Below are positions 52,302 to 61,534 of a stretch of DNA of 64,000 nucleotides, piece by piece. The notes below the pieces were generated by a model that saw nothing but the letters and a program-made list of their open reading frames with translations, made no database searches and was not told the DNA's origin. A program made the translations under genes and the position numbers. Positions within the stretch are counted from its first letter, which is position 1; the number at the start of each line of letters is the position of its first letter. Source of the DNA: Stenotrophomonas maltophilia. Its GTDB lineage: Bacteria; Pseudomonadota; Gammaproteobacteria; Xanthomonadales; Xanthomonadaceae. Location: contig DJBL01000093.1 of the NCBI GenBank assembly GCA_002435595.1, positions 1 through 64,000 on the forward strand, read 5' to 3'.

Positions 52302-53867
52302 TCAGGAGCTGCAGGACAGCGTCGAGCACCCTGCCTTGTCGCGCGCCCAGTCCGGCCGCTTGCCCGCGTAGTGCTCGCGGCCGGGCTGCAGCGCGTAGGG
52401 CTGGCGCAGCACCTCCTGCAGCGCGTGCACCCCGCCCAGGTCGCCCTGCTCGGCCCGCTCGATCGCTTCCTGGGCCAGCCAGTTGCGCAGCACGTACAGC
52501 GGATTGGCCGCGGCCATCCGCTGTTGCCGCGCCGGTGCCGACAACTGGTCGCCACGCAGTCGGGCCGCGTACTGCTGCAGCCAGGCCTGCAAGGTCGGCT
52601 GCACGGCCTGGCGCCGCCCGGCGCTGTAGAACGCCTGCGCCAGCACCTGCTCCGCCGGCGCCTGCGGGTCCAATGCCATCAACCCGCGGAACGCCAGGGT
52701 CATGTCCATCTCGCCGTCCTGCAGGATCTGCAGCCACGCGGCCATCATCGCCACGTCTTCGTCGCGGCAGTGGGCCAGGCCGAACTTGGCCGCGATGTCC
52801 TCGCGCTCGCAGCGTGCATGCACCGCCTGGAAATGCGCCAGCCCGGCGTGCAGCGGTGCCACATCCTCGAACAGCGGTGACAGCGCCTGCGCCAGGCGGG
52901 TGAGGTTCCAGTAGGCCACCTGCGGCTGGGTGCCGAAGCGATAGCGGCGGCCCTGTGCATCGGTGGTGTTGGGGGTCCAGTCCGGATCGTAGTCGTCCAC
53001 CCAGCCATACGGACCGTAGTCGATGGTCAGGCCCAGGATGGACATGTTGTCGGTGTTCATCACCCCGTGCACGAAGCCCACCCGCATCCAGTGCGCCACC
53101 ATCACCGCGGTACGCTCGCAGACCAGGGCAAACCACCGCGCGTGGCGCTGTTGGCCGGCCTCGGCCAGTTCCGGGAAGTCGCGCGCGATGCAGGCATCGG
53201 CCAGCTGCCGCAGCAGCGCCACGTCGCCGCGCGAGGCCGGCAGTTCGAAACTGCCGAAACGGACGAACGAGGGCGCGACGCGGCAGACGATCGCGCCCGG
53301 TTCGGCACGTGCATTGCCGTCATAGAACATGTCGCGCACGACGCTGTCGCCGGTCCCGACCAGGCTCAACGCACGCGTGGTCGGCACGCCGAGGTGGTAC
53401 ATCGCCTCGCTGCACAGGAACTCGCGGATCGACGAGCGCAGCACTGCACGCCCGTCGGCCCCGCGCGAGTACGGGGTGCGGCCGGCGCCCTTGAGCTGCA
53501 GCTCCCAGCGTGCGCCGTCGGCGCCGAGCAGTTCGCCCAGCGAGATTGCCCGGCCATCGCCGAGCTGGCCGGCCCAATGCCCGAACTGGTGCCCGCCATA
53601 GTTGGCCGCCCACGGCGCCATGCCCGCGTACAGCGCGTTGCCACCGAACACGCGGGCAAAGTCGGCACTGTCGGTAAGATCCGGGCCGAAGCCCAGCAGG
53701 TCGGCGACCTCGGCCGACAGCGCCAGCAGGCGCGGATCGGTGACCGGGGTCGGCAGCACCGACGACCAGGCCGCGCCACGCACCTCGCGCACCCGCGGGC
53801 CGCTTTCCTCGTCGCCGGGGAGATCGCGGATGAAGCGGTTGTCGAAACGCAGCGATGGAGTACTCAT
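52302..53867 (-). CDS. selO: protein adenylyltransferase SelO
   Basis: A 521-residue pseudokinase-fold enzyme that transfers AMP to Ser, Thr or Tyr of proteins. Family marks are NYGGHQFGHWAGQLGDGRA, LQLKGAGRTPYSR, VHGVMNTDNMS, IDYGPYGWVDDY and the C-terminal CSTLSCSS with the redox Cys residues. The terminal Cys pair fits the disulfide that controls bacterial SelO. Length is near normal. Confidence 0.94.
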   Translation of the reverse strand: MSTPSLRFDNRFIRDLPGDEESGPRVREVRGAAWSSVLPTPVTDPRLLALSAEVADLLGFGPDLTDSADFARVFGGNALYAGMAPWAANYGGHQFGHWAGQLGDGRAISLGELLGADGARWELQLKGAGRTPYSRGADGRAVLRSSIREFLCSEAMYHLGVPTTRALSLVGTGDSVVRDMFYDGNARAEPGAIVCRVAPSFVRFGSFELPASRGDVALLRQLADACIARDFPELAEAGQQRHARWFALVCERTAVMVAHWMRVGFVHGVMNTDNMSILGLTIDYGPYGWVDDYDPDWTPNTTDAQGRRYRFGTQPQVAYWNLTRLAQALSPLFEDVAPLHAGLAHFQAVHARCEREDIAAKFGLAHCRDEDVAMMAAWLQILQDGEMDMTLAFRGLMALDPQAPAEQVLAQAFYSAGRRQAVQPTLQAWLQQYAARLRGDQLSAPARQQRMAAANPLYVLRNWLAQEAIERAEQGDLGGVHALQEVLRQPYALQPGREHYAGKRPDWARDKAGCSTLSCSS

Positions 53868-53904
53868 GGTGAGCAGATGGGGGCGCCCGGGCGCCCCCGC
53901 AAGC

Positions 53905-54597
53905 TCATGTGGCGCCGGCGGCCAGGTCCAGCGCCCCGCCGCGTTCGCTGGCCCGCTGGTACGCCGGGCGCTGCGCGATGCGCTGCAGGAAGCCCTGCAG
54001 CTTCGGGTAGGGGTCCATGCTGCCGGCGCGCGAGGCGGCGGCCTGGATCGGGAAGCTCATCTGGATGTCGGCGGCGGTGAAACGCTCGCCGGCGAACCAC
54101 GGCGACTGGCCCAGTTCATTGTCCATCCACTGCAGGTGCAGCTTCAGCTGCGGGCCCACGAAGCCCTTCATCACCTTGTCCACGATGCCGCGGGCGATCG
54201 GCCGGGCGAAGAACGGCATCGGCGCCTTGCGCACCCGGGCAAACACCAGGCTCATCAGCAACGGCGGCATCGCCGAGCCTTCGGCGTAGTGCATCCAGTA
54301 GCGGTAGCGCAGCCGCTCGGTTGCCTGCGCCGGCAGCAGTTCGGGCGAGAGCTGGCGGCCACTGTCATAGCGGTCGGCCAGGTATTCCAGGATCGCCCCG
54401 GATTCGGCCAGCACCAGCGCGTCGTCCTGCAGCACCGGCGATTTGCCCAGCGGGTGGATCTCGCGCAGGGCCTGCGGGGCCAGCCAGGTCTTCGGGTCAC
54501 GCCGGTAGCTGACCACCTGGTATGGCAGCCCCAGCTCTTCGAGCATCCACAGCACGCGCAGCGAGCGCGAGTGGTCCAGGTGGTGCACTTTGATCAT
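53905..54597 (-). CDS. glutathione S-transferase family protein
   Basis: 230 residues: a thioredoxin-like N-terminal domain (DHSRSLRVLWMLEELGLPY, HPLGKSPVL, LAESGAILEYL) and an all-helical C-terminal domain (FTAADIQMSFPIQAA). The Ser in DHSRSLR is a probable catalytic residue, as in theta- or beta-like enzymes. Substrate unknown. It precedes selO on the same strand by 37 bases. Confidence 0.85.
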   Translation of the reverse strand: MIKVHHLDHSRSLRVLWMLEELGLPYQVVSYRRDPKTWLAPQALREIHPLGKSPVLQDDALVLAESGAILEYLADRYDSGRQLSPELLPAQATERLRYRYWMHYAEGSAMPPLLMSLVFARVRKAPMPFFARPIARGIVDKVMKGFVGPQLKLHLQWMDNELGQSPWFAGERFTAADIQMSFPIQAAASRAGSMDPYPKLQGFLQRIAQRPAYQRASERGGALDLAAGAT

Positions 54598-54674
54598 CGA
54601 CGCGTCCGCAGGTTCAAAGCGTCATCGTAACCGGCGCCCTGCCACGGTGACGTGGTTGCCCGGGATACGGCCAA

Positions 54675-54707
54675 TAAAAAACGCCGGAAGCTTTCGCTCC
54701 CGGCGTT
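54675..54707 (-). terminator. terminator of the cold-shock gene
   Basis: AACGCCGG and CCGGCGTT form an 8-bp outer stem around AAGCTTTCGCTC; on the minus strand a T-run follows (complement of A54675-54680). It lies about 30 bases after the csp stop. Confidence 0.85.
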
Positions 54708-54738
54708 TCATTGCAACCTGACGGTAGCGGGGGGTCGA

Positions 54739-54948
54739 TTAGACCGCCTGCACCTGGTCAGCCTGCATACCCTTCTGGCCCTGCACGGCGACGAAGGTCA
54801 CCTTCTGGCCTTCCTGCAGCGACTTGAAGCCGGTGCCCTGGATGGCACGGAAGTGCACGAAGAGGTCCGGGCCGCTTTCCGGGGTGATGAAGCCGAAGCC
54901 CTTGGCATCGTTGAACCACTTGACGGTGCCGCTCTGACGATCAGACAT
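54739..54948 (-). CDS. cspA: cold-shock domain protein
   Basis: A 69-residue single-domain RNA chaperone: SGTVKWFNDAKGFGFITPES carries the RNP1 motif KGFGFI and DLFVHF the RNP2. Which member of the Csp family cannot be said. The ATG at 54948 has AGGAG eight bases before it; the open frame further up is not used. Confidence 0.93.
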   Translation of the reverse strand: MSDRQSGTVKWFNDAKGFGFITPESGPDLFVHFRAIQGTGFKSLQEGQKVTFVAVQGQKGMQADQVQAV

Positions 54949-55248
54949 GTACAAACTCCTGAAACAATAGTTGAAATAATCGCGGCCGCCCATTGTGGGC
55001 GCCGAGACTGAGTTGCAGGCGTTGGTAAAGCGGATCGATGAGCAGATCGTGAGATCAACTGCACCAGGCCACGATTCACGGTGACCCTAGCAAACACAGT
55101 GTGGGGGACGATACTCGTGTTTTACCGAAAAAGCGATAGCTGGTTTATTCAGCCATCCCCCCGTCCCGCCTGACGCGACAAGGGATTGGCGCATCCTACA
55201 CGAATTCGCACCCCCTATTCAGACTTTTCTTACCTTAAGATCAGCCAA
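54949..55248. other. 300-base divergent gap between csp and yaiI
   Basis: The stretch holds the leader of the csp gene and the promoter of yaiI. On the minus strand an extended -10-like TGCTAGGGT occurs near 55083-55091, which would give a leader of about 130 bases, as many cold-shock genes have; its -35 box is weak. An A+T-rich segment (55200-55240) precedes yaiI. I see no gene in it. Confidence 0.4.
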
Positions 55249-55725
55249 ATGCCCGATTCAAGTTCTGCCAATGGCCGCATCTGGGTAGATGCCGACGCCT
55301 GCCCCGGGGTGATCAAGGAGATCCTGTTCCGGGCCGCCGAGCGGGTGAAGATCCCGCTGACCCTGGTCGCCAACCATTGGCTGCGGATACCGCCCTCGCC
55401 GGTGATCCGCTTCCTGCAGGTGCCGCCGGGGCTGGACGTGGCCGACAGCGCCATCGTTGAACGGGTTGCCGCCGGCGATCTGGTGGTCACCCAGGACATC
55501 CCGCTGGCCGCGCTGGTACTGGCCCGGCAGGCCGTCGCCCTGAACCCGCGCGGCCAGCTCTACACCCCGGACAACATGGCCGAGCGCCTGTCGATGCGGA
55601 ACTTCATGGAGGAGTTGCGCGGCGCCGGCGTGCAGACCGGCGGCCCGCCACCACTGGGCCCGCGCGAACGGCAGGCATTCGCCGCCGAACTGGACCGCTG
55701 GCTGGCGAAGCGTTCAGCGCGCTGA
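55249..55725 (+). CDS. yaiI: YaiI/YqxD family (UPF0178, DUF188) protein
   Basis: 158 residues with the family motifs IWVDADACPGVIKE at the start, VANHWLRIPP, DSAIVERVAAGDLVVTQDIPLA and MRNFMEELRGAG. The Asp-rich start resembles PIN/NYN nuclease active sites, but the function is not established. The ATG at 55249 is chosen over an in-frame TTG at 55186. Confidence 0.88.
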   Translation: MPDSSSANGRIWVDADACPGVIKEILFRAAERVKIPLTLVANHWLRIPPSPVIRFLQVPPGLDVADSAIVERVAAGDLVVTQDIPLAALVLARQAVALNPRGQLYTPDNMAERLSMRNFMEELRGAGVQTGGPPPLGPRERQAFAAELDRWLAKRSAR

Positions 55726-55812
55726 ACCACGGCCGTGAAATCCGGGCTGGCCTGGTGGTGCCGGCAGCTGGCCGGCCCTGCCGGGCGCTTCGGCATGGCC
55801 GGTGCCCCGGCC

Positions 55813-56718
55813 CTAGCGGCCTGCGAGCTGCCGGGCGCTGCTGAAATGACGCGGTTCGCCGGTCAGCGGATCGATGAAGGCCAGCGCCCGGGCCAGCAGC
55901 TGCAGCGGTGGCGCCGCAGCGCCCTCGCCCGGCGGGCGTAGCGTGGGGTACAGGTCGTCCCCAACGATGGGCGCGCCCAGCGCGGCCATGTGCACGCGCA
56001 ACTGGTGTTTGCGGCCGGACTCGGGGTGCAGCCGGTAGCGCCAGATCGGCCCGGCGGCATCGATCACCTCGACCCGGGTGCGCGCGTTGGGCTCGCCGGC
56101 CACCTCGGCCATGCGGAAGAACGGTTCGCCCGCTACCAGCCGGGTATGCCGCTCCAGCGGAAAGCTGCGCCCGGGCAGCGCCGGCGCCAATGCCTCGTAC
56201 GTCTTGCCGATGCGCCGCTCGCGGAACAGCCGCTGGTAGGCGTCACGGGTATCGGGGTGGGTGGAAAACAGCACCAGGCCGGCGGTGAGGCGGTCCAGCC
56301 GGTGCAGCGGCACCAGGTCGGCATTGCCGGTGCGCGCCACCAGCCGCGCCAGCAGGGTTTCACGCACATGGCCACCGGCCGGGGTCACCGGCAGGAAGTG
56401 CGGCTTGTCGGCCACCAGCAGATGCGCATCGGCATGCAGCACCGTTTCCAGGAACGGGATCACCGGTTCCTCGGCCACCTCACGGAAATACTGGATTTCC
56501 AGCCCCACCTGCCACGCCCGGTCCGACGCCAGCGCCCTGCCCTGCGCGTCCAGCACCCGCCCCCGTGCGAAGCGGCTTTCCCATTGCGCCCGGTCGATCC
56601 GCGGGAAGCGCGCGCACAGGCCGTCGAGCAGGGTCGCCCACGGGCCCGGCGGCAGTTGCAGGCGACTGGGCGTGGAGGCGCGGTCGATGAGCAGACCGCG
56701 TGGCGGGGAACGTGACAT
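55813..56718 (-). CDS. RluA-family pseudouridine synthase
   Basis: 301 residues. The catalytic Asp is in HRLDRLTAG; LLVADKPHFLPVTP and SGRKHQLRVHMAALGAPIVGDDLYP are also typical. It converts uridine to pseudouridine in rRNA or tRNA; the target (for example 23S U746/tRNA U32) is not clear. The start at 56718 is chosen over the frame start at 56793, which would be too long. It is divergent from yaeQ. Confidence 0.88.
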   Translation of the reverse strand: MSRSPPRGLLIDRASTPSRLQLPPGPWATLLDGLCARFPRIDRAQWESRFARGRVLDAQGRALASDRAWQVGLEIQYFREVAEEPVIPFLETVLHADAHLLVADKPHFLPVTPAGGHVRETLLARLVARTGNADLVPLHRLDRLTAGLVLFSTHPDTRDAYQRLFRERRIGKTYEALAPALPGRSFPLERHTRLVAGEPFFRMAEVAGEPNARTRVEVIDAAGPIWRYRLHPESGRKHQLRVHMAALGAPIVGDDLYPTLRPPGEGAAAPPLQLLARALAFIDPLTGEPRHFSSARQLAGR

Positions 56719-56840
56719 GCAGGGCGACAACCGGAGCGCGAAGTGTCCAGCGTGCCACCAAACGCCCTCCTTCAGAAGCATCGCCCCGGACACCCCGGAG
56801 CCAAACCACTATCATGGTCCTCTTTGCTCCCGGTATCCCC

Positions 56841-57392
56841 ATGGCCCTCACCGCCACCATCCGCAAGGCCGAACTGCAGATCAGCGACATGGATCGCGGC
56901 TACTACGCCAGCCATTCGCTGACCCTGGCCCAGCACCCCTCCGAGACCGATGACCGGTTGATGGTGCGGCTGCTGGCGTTCGCGCTGAACGCCGACGACC
57001 GCCTGGAGTTCGGCCGCGGCCTGAGCGTGGACGACGAGCCGGACCTGTGGCGCCGCGATTACACCGGCGACATCGAGCTGTGGATCGAACTGGGCCAGCC
57101 GGACGAGTCGCGCCTGCGCAAGGCCGCCGGCCGCGCGCGCGCGGTGCAGCTGGTCACCTACGGTGGCCGCGCGGCGGACATCTGGTGGGATCGCAATGCC
57201 TCGGCACTGAAGAAGCTGGCACTGCTGGAGGTGATGGACCTGCCCGGTGAGTTCGTCACCGAATGGGGCGCGCAGATCGAGCGCACCATGCGCTGGGACG
57301 TGCTGATCCAGGACGGCGAGGTGCAGCTGATGTCCGACAAGGCCCAGCTCAGCGTCATCCCCACCTGGCGCAAGCAGAAGCCGCAGGCCTGA
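56841..57392 (+). CDS. yaeQ: YaeQ family protein
   Basis: 183 residues and close to E. coli YaeQ along its whole length: MALTATIRKAELQISDMDR, SLTLAQHPSETDDRLMVRLL, GLSVDDEPDLWRRD, IELWIELGQPDESRLRKA and AADIWWDRN. The fold resembles PD-(D/E)XK nucleases; the role is unknown (it was once linked to RfaH-like suppression). The frame extends upstream to 56700, but the ATG at 56841 is the family start. Confidence 0.93.
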   Translation: MALTATIRKAELQISDMDRGYYASHSLTLAQHPSETDDRLMVRLLAFALNADDRLEFGRGLSVDDEPDLWRRDYTGDIELWIELGQPDESRLRKAAGRARAVQLVTYGGRAADIWWDRNASALKKLALLEVMDLPGEFVTEWGAQIERTMRWDVLIQDGEVQLMSDKAQLSVIPTWRKQKPQA

Positions 57393-57402
57393 GTCCGCTG
57401 CG

Positions 57403-58587
57403 ATGTCCGTGATCCGATGCGATGTACTGGTGATCGGCGCCGGCGCGGCCGGGCTGATGTGTGCGCTCACCGCCGGCCAGCGCGGGCGCATGGTGCAGGT
57501 GATCGACCATGCCAACAAGGTGGGCAAGAAGATCCTGATGTCCGGCGGCGGGCGCTGCAACTTCACCAACACCGGCACCACCCCGGCCAACTTCCTCTCG
57601 GCCAACCCGCACTTCTGCAAGTCGGCGCTGGCCCGGTACACGCCGTGGCACTTCATCGAGATGGTCGAGCGCCACGCCATCGCCTACCACGAGAAGGAAC
57701 TGGGCCAGCTGTTCTGCGACGTCTCCTCCAAGCAGATCGTGCGCATGCTGATGGACGAATGCCAGGCCGCCGGGGTGCAGGTGCGCACCGACTGTGCGGT
57801 CACGCAGGTCGAGCGCGGCAGCGACGGTTTCCATGTCACCACCGCGCAGGGGCACTTCCATGCCGCCTCGCTGGTGGTGGCCACCGGCGGCCTGTCCATC
57901 CCCAGCCTGGGCGCGACCGGGTTCGGCTATGAGCTGGCCCGCCAGTTCGGCCACGAGGTCCTGCCGACCCGCGCCGGGCTGGTTCCGCTCACCCTGAGCG
58001 GCAAGCACCAGGAGCGCTTCGACGACCTGGCCGGGGTGGCGCTGCCGATCACCGCGCGCTGCAACGAGGTGGCCTTCAGCAACGCCATGCTGATCACCCA
58101 CCGCGGCATCAGCGGGCCGGCGATCCTGCAGATCTCCTCGTTCTGGCAGCCCGGCGACGACCTGCGCCTGGACCTGCTGCCGGGCCAGGATGCCGAGGGC
58201 TGGCTGCGGGCGATGAAGCGCGAGCGCGGCGCGGCCGAGCTGCGCACGGTGCTGTCCGAGGTGCTGCCGCGGCGCTTGGCGCTACGGCTGTGCGAGCACT
58301 GGCTGCCGGACCGCCCGGTCAAGCAGATCGACGAACCGCAACTGCGACAGGCCGCGGCACTGCTGCAGGCCTTCCCGCTGGTGGCCAGCGGCACCGAGGG
58401 CTACCGTACCGCCGAGGTCACCCTGGGCGGGGTGGACACCCGCAAGGTGTCCTCCAGCACCTTCGAATCACAGCTGGTGCCCGGCCTGCACTTCGTGGGG
58501 GAAGTGCTGGACGTGACCGGCTGGCTGGGGGGCTACAACTTCCAGTGGGCCTGGGCCAGCGGCCATGCCGCCGGCCAGGTGGTCTGA
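57403..58587 (+). CDS. HI0933/YhiN family FAD-dependent oxidoreductase
   Basis: 394 residues: N-terminal FAD-binding GAGAAGLMCALTAGQRG, then the family mark KILMSGGGRCNFTN, a middle domain from about 190 and the C-terminal TAEVTLGGVDTRKVSSST with GLHFVGEVLDVTGWLGGYNF. Members may act in tRNA modification or an unknown reduction; the substrate is not known. It starts 11 bases after yaeQ and is likely cotranscribed. Confidence 0.9.
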   Translation: MSVIRCDVLVIGAGAAGLMCALTAGQRGRMVQVIDHANKVGKKILMSGGGRCNFTNTGTTPANFLSANPHFCKSALARYTPWHFIEMVERHAIAYHEKELGQLFCDVSSKQIVRMLMDECQAAGVQVRTDCAVTQVERGSDGFHVTTAQGHFHAASLVVATGGLSIPSLGATGFGYELARQFGHEVLPTRAGLVPLTLSGKHQERFDDLAGVALPITARCNEVAFSNAMLITHRGISGPAILQISSFWQPGDDLRLDLLPGQDAEGWLRAMKRERGAAELRTVLSEVLPRRLALRLCEHWLPDRPVKQIDEPQLRQAAALLQAFPLVASGTEGYRTAEVTLGGVDTRKVSSSTFESQLVPGLHFVGEVLDVTGWLGGYNFQWAWASGHAAGQVV

Positions 58588-58677
58588 CCGCGCGCTGGAT
58601 ACGTGACCGGCTACCGATTGCCGCATGGACGTATCCGCACGCATCGTGTATCAAGTTTGCAGTCCGGGGAGTAGTGA

Positions 58678-60750
58678 ATGCAGAACGCGAATGACATCAC
58701 CGTCCGCCTGCTGATCGTGGATGACAGCGGGGAGAACGCTGAAACCATCGTCAGCACGCTGCGCAACAGCGGCATCGCCGTGCGCCCGGCGCGCCCCCAG
58801 CACAGCGAGGAGCTGGCCCAGATCCTGGGCAGCCAGCCGATCGACCTGGTGCTGGCCGCGCCCGCGCAGAGCATCCCGCTGCTGCAGGTGACCCAGCAGA
58901 TCGCGGCCAGCGGCAAGGACATCCCGATGATCCTGCTGGCCGAGTCGATCGACGAGAACGAATGGGTCGAGGCTGGCGCCAATGGCATCCGCGCCATCGC
59001 CCTGCGCCATCGCCCCGAGCACCTGCTGGCGGTGGTGCGCAACGAGTGGACCGACCTGCACGCGCGCCGCGGGCTGCGCCGCATCGAAGCGCAGATGCGC
59101 GAGACCGAACGCCGCTGCGACGCGCTGATCTCCTCCTCGCGCGACCCGATCGCCTACGTCCACGAAGGCATGCATATCCGCGCCAACGAGGCCTACCTGG
59201 AGATGTTCGGCTACGAATCCTTCGACGACGTCGAAGGCATCTCGCTGCTGGACATGGTGGCCCCGCAGCACGTGGACGGCTTCAAGCAGCTGCTCAAGTC
59301 GATGAGCAAGGGCGAAGCTCCCCCGCCGCAGTACCAGGTGGATGCGCGCAACCAGGACGGTGCGGTGTTCCCGGCCACCATGGAATTCACCCAGGCCAGC
59401 TACGAAGGCGAATCCTGCCTGCAGGTGGTGTTCCGCCGCCGGCGGATGGAGTTCGACCCGGAACTGGCCCGCGAGGTCGAGGACCTGCGCCAGCGCGACC
59501 AGGTCACCGGCCTGCTCAACCGCCCCACCTTCATGCTGCACGTGGAAAACGCGGTGGCCCAGGCCGGTCGCAGCGAAGGCCAGTTCGGCCTGCTGCTGAT
59601 CGAGCCGGACCACTACGCGCGCCTGCTGCCGGACATCGGGCTGGATTCGGCCGATGCCCTGATCGGTGCGCTGGGCCAGGTGCTGGCCGCCAGCGTCGGC
59701 GATGCGGCCCAGGTGGCCCGCTTTGGCGAGCACAGCTTCGCGGTCCTGACCGAAGGCGCCTACGCGCAGACGGTGGCCCTGGCCGACCAGATCCGTGATG
59801 CGTTCGCCGCCCAGGTATTCAGCATCGGCGAGCGCTCGGCCACGGTCACCGTCAGCATCGGCGGCGTGCAGGTGGGCGAGAAGATCGCCAGCATCGGCCA
59901 GGTCCTGGCGCGCGCCACCGAATGCCAGCAGGCTGCCTCGGAGCTGGGCAATACCACGCGCATCTTCGATCCGGCCGCCATCGACCGGGTGGAGGAAGAA
60001 CGCATCCAGCGCTGGGTCACCCGCATCCGCGAAGCGCTGGGCGGCGACGGCTTCCAGTTGCACTACCAGCCGGTACTGAGCCTGCAGGGCGAGCCGCTGG
60101 AGCTGTACGAGGCGTACCTGCGCCTGGAGAACAATGGCGAGCTGCTCAGCCCGACCGCGTTCCTGGGCATTGCCGAGGAACACGGGCTGCTGGCCGAGAT
60201 CAACCGCTGGGTGGTGGCACACGCCATCGGCGTGCTGGGCGAGCGCGAACGCGCCGGCCACCCCACCCAGATGATGGTCAAGATCACCCCCGAATCGTTC
60301 AACGACCCGCAGATGGTGGCCACGCTGCGCCGCGAACTGCAGGCCCATGGCGTGCCGGGAGAGCGCCTGTGGCTGCACGCGCCGGAAGCGAAGGTCTTCA
60401 CCCACCTGCGCAATGCCCAGCAGTTCCTGGCCGAGGTGGCGCCGCTGGGCTGCCGGATCGGCCTGGAGCAGTTCGGCTCGGGGCTGGATTCGTTCCAGCT
60501 GCTGGCGCACTTCCAGCCGCAGTTCCTCAAGCTGGACCGCGACTTCACCCGCGATGTGGCCAGCACCCGCGAGCACAGCGAGAAGATCAGCGAGATCACC
60601 GCACGCGCGCAGTCGGCCAACATCCGCACCATCGCCGAGTTCGTCGCCGATGCCAACTCGATGAGCCTGTTGTTCAGTGCCGGCGTGGACTACGTGCAGG
60701 GCGACTTCGTCGGTCCTGCCGGGCCGGTGATGAATTTCGATTTTGCGTGA
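58678..60750 (+). CDS. fimX: FimX-like degenerate GGDEF-EAL protein
   Basis: 690 residues, the length of Xanthomonas FimX. Domains: receiver-like (about 8-125; the phospho-acceptor Asp is replaced by Ala at about residue 61), PAS (about 140-255), GGDEF (about 270-435; GGDEF is FGEHS at 349-353) and EAL (about 445-690; EAL is Glu478-Ala-Tyr, YEAYLRL). FimX does not make or break c-di-GMP; it binds it through the EAL domain and, with PilZ and PilB, promotes type IV pilus assembly at the cell pole. GGGGAG precedes the ATG. Confidence 0.9.
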   Translation: MQNANDITVRLLIVDDSGENAETIVSTLRNSGIAVRPARPQHSEELAQILGSQPIDLVLAAPAQSIPLLQVTQQIAASGKDIPMILLAESIDENEWVEAGANGIRAIALRHRPEHLLAVVRNEWTDLHARRGLRRIEAQMRETERRCDALISSSRDPIAYVHEGMHIRANEAYLEMFGYESFDDVEGISLLDMVAPQHVDGFKQLLKSMSKGEAPPPQYQVDARNQDGAVFPATMEFTQASYEGESCLQVVFRRRRMEFDPELAREVEDLRQRDQVTGLLNRPTFMLHVENAVAQAGRSEGQFGLLLIEPDHYARLLPDIGLDSADALIGALGQVLAASVGDAAQVARFGEHSFAVLTEGAYAQTVALADQIRDAFAAQVFSIGERSATVTVSIGGVQVGEKIASIGQVLARATECQQAASELGNTTRIFDPAAIDRVEEERIQRWVTRIREALGGDGFQLHYQPVLSLQGEPLELYEAYLRLENNGELLSPTAFLGIAEEHGLLAEINRWVVAHAIGVLGERERAGHPTQMMVKITPESFNDPQMVATLRRELQAHGVPGERLWLHAPEAKVFTHLRNAQQFLAEVAPLGCRIGLEQFGSGLDSFQLLAHFQPQFLKLDRDFTRDVASTREHSEKISEITARAQSANIRTIAEFVADANSMSLLFSAGVDYVQGDFVGPAGPVMNFDFA

Positions 60751-60811
60751 GGGACGTCACGACCAACGGTCGTGACCTGCCGGGCCCGCCGGACCCGGCC
60801 AGCGCCACCCG

Positions 60812-61399
60812 CTACCGGGTGGTCAGCAGGCCGCGCAGCAGCAGATCCAGCGCGGCCTGTGCATGGCCCAGGCGCTCGCTCGCCTCGGGCTGTTCGGCTA
60901 TCCAGAACGCCGCTTCGGCCAGGCTGCCATAAATCAACGAGGCCAGCGCCTGCGGGTTGGCGTCGGCCACCACGCCCAGGCGCATGAGGTTCTCTATCAG
61001 GCCCTGCATCGAGGCCACGCAATGGCGCTGCGCCTCCGGTGATGCCCCGCCCAATACCGCACGCGCATCGCGCAGCACGATGCGCTGGATGTCCGGCTCC
61101 AGGGCCATCTGCAGATAGGCGTGGCAGCGGCTGCGGAACCCGTCCCATGGATCGGCGGCCGTGGCCGAGATCGTCTGCAGGCGCGCGTCCATGGCGGCGT
61201 CCAGCTGCGCCACCAGGGCCTGCAGCAAGCCCTTCTTGTCGCCGAAGTGGTGATACAGCGCGCCACGGGTGAGCCCGGCCTGCGCGGTCAGATCGTCCAT
61301 CGAGGCGTCCGCATAGCCCTGCGCGGTGAACACCGCATGCGCGGTGGCCAGCAGGGCGGCGCGGGTCTGTTCCATCTCGGCACGGGTACGGCGGGCCAT
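60812..61399 (-). CDS. TetR-family repressor of the adjacent MFS exporters
   Basis: 195 residues; helix-turn-helix at about 12-58 (LLATAHAVFTAQGYADASMD, then GLTRGALYHHFGDKKGLLQA). The effector domain is Ala/Leu-rich with no sign of its ligand. It is divergent from the MFS genes and two palindromes lie between; autoregulation and repression of both exporters are expected. GGAG lies before the ATG. Confidence 0.88.
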   Translation of the reverse strand: MARRTRAEMEQTRAALLATAHAVFTAQGYADASMDDLTAQAGLTRGALYHHFGDKKGLLQALVAQLDAAMDARLQTISATAADPWDGFRSRCHAYLQMALEPDIQRIVLRDARAVLGGASPEAQRHCVASMQGLIENLMRLGVVADANPQALASLIYGSLAEAAFWIAEQPEASERLGHAQAALDLLLRGLLTTR

Positions 61400-61414
61400 C
61401 GGCTCAGCTCCTTA

Positions 61415-61483
61415 CATACGGTACGTATGATTATTTACATTCACCACGTATGTATATAGGATTTTATTCATACGCGCCGTATG
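61415..61483. promoter_or_regulatory. two palindromic TetR operators flanking a promoter
   Basis: CATACG-N3-CGTATG occurs at 61415-61429 and again at 61469-61483, both perfect. A third half-site CGTATG lies between (61447-61452). A promoter for the MFS genes fits between the two: TTTACA (61434-61439), 17 bases, TAGGAT (61457-61462). The 54-base spacing between the sites is about five helical turns. Confidence 0.82.
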
Positions 61484-61534
61484 TATGTTCGTCAGCCCAT
61501 CCGGACCGACGCTCGAATCCTGGAGAACCCCCCG

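Noticed and set aside
54949..55240. Riboswitch-like leader before the cold-shock gene
   Set aside because: The leader is long, but I could not find a known riboswitch core; cold-shock mRNAs often have long leaders without ligand binding.
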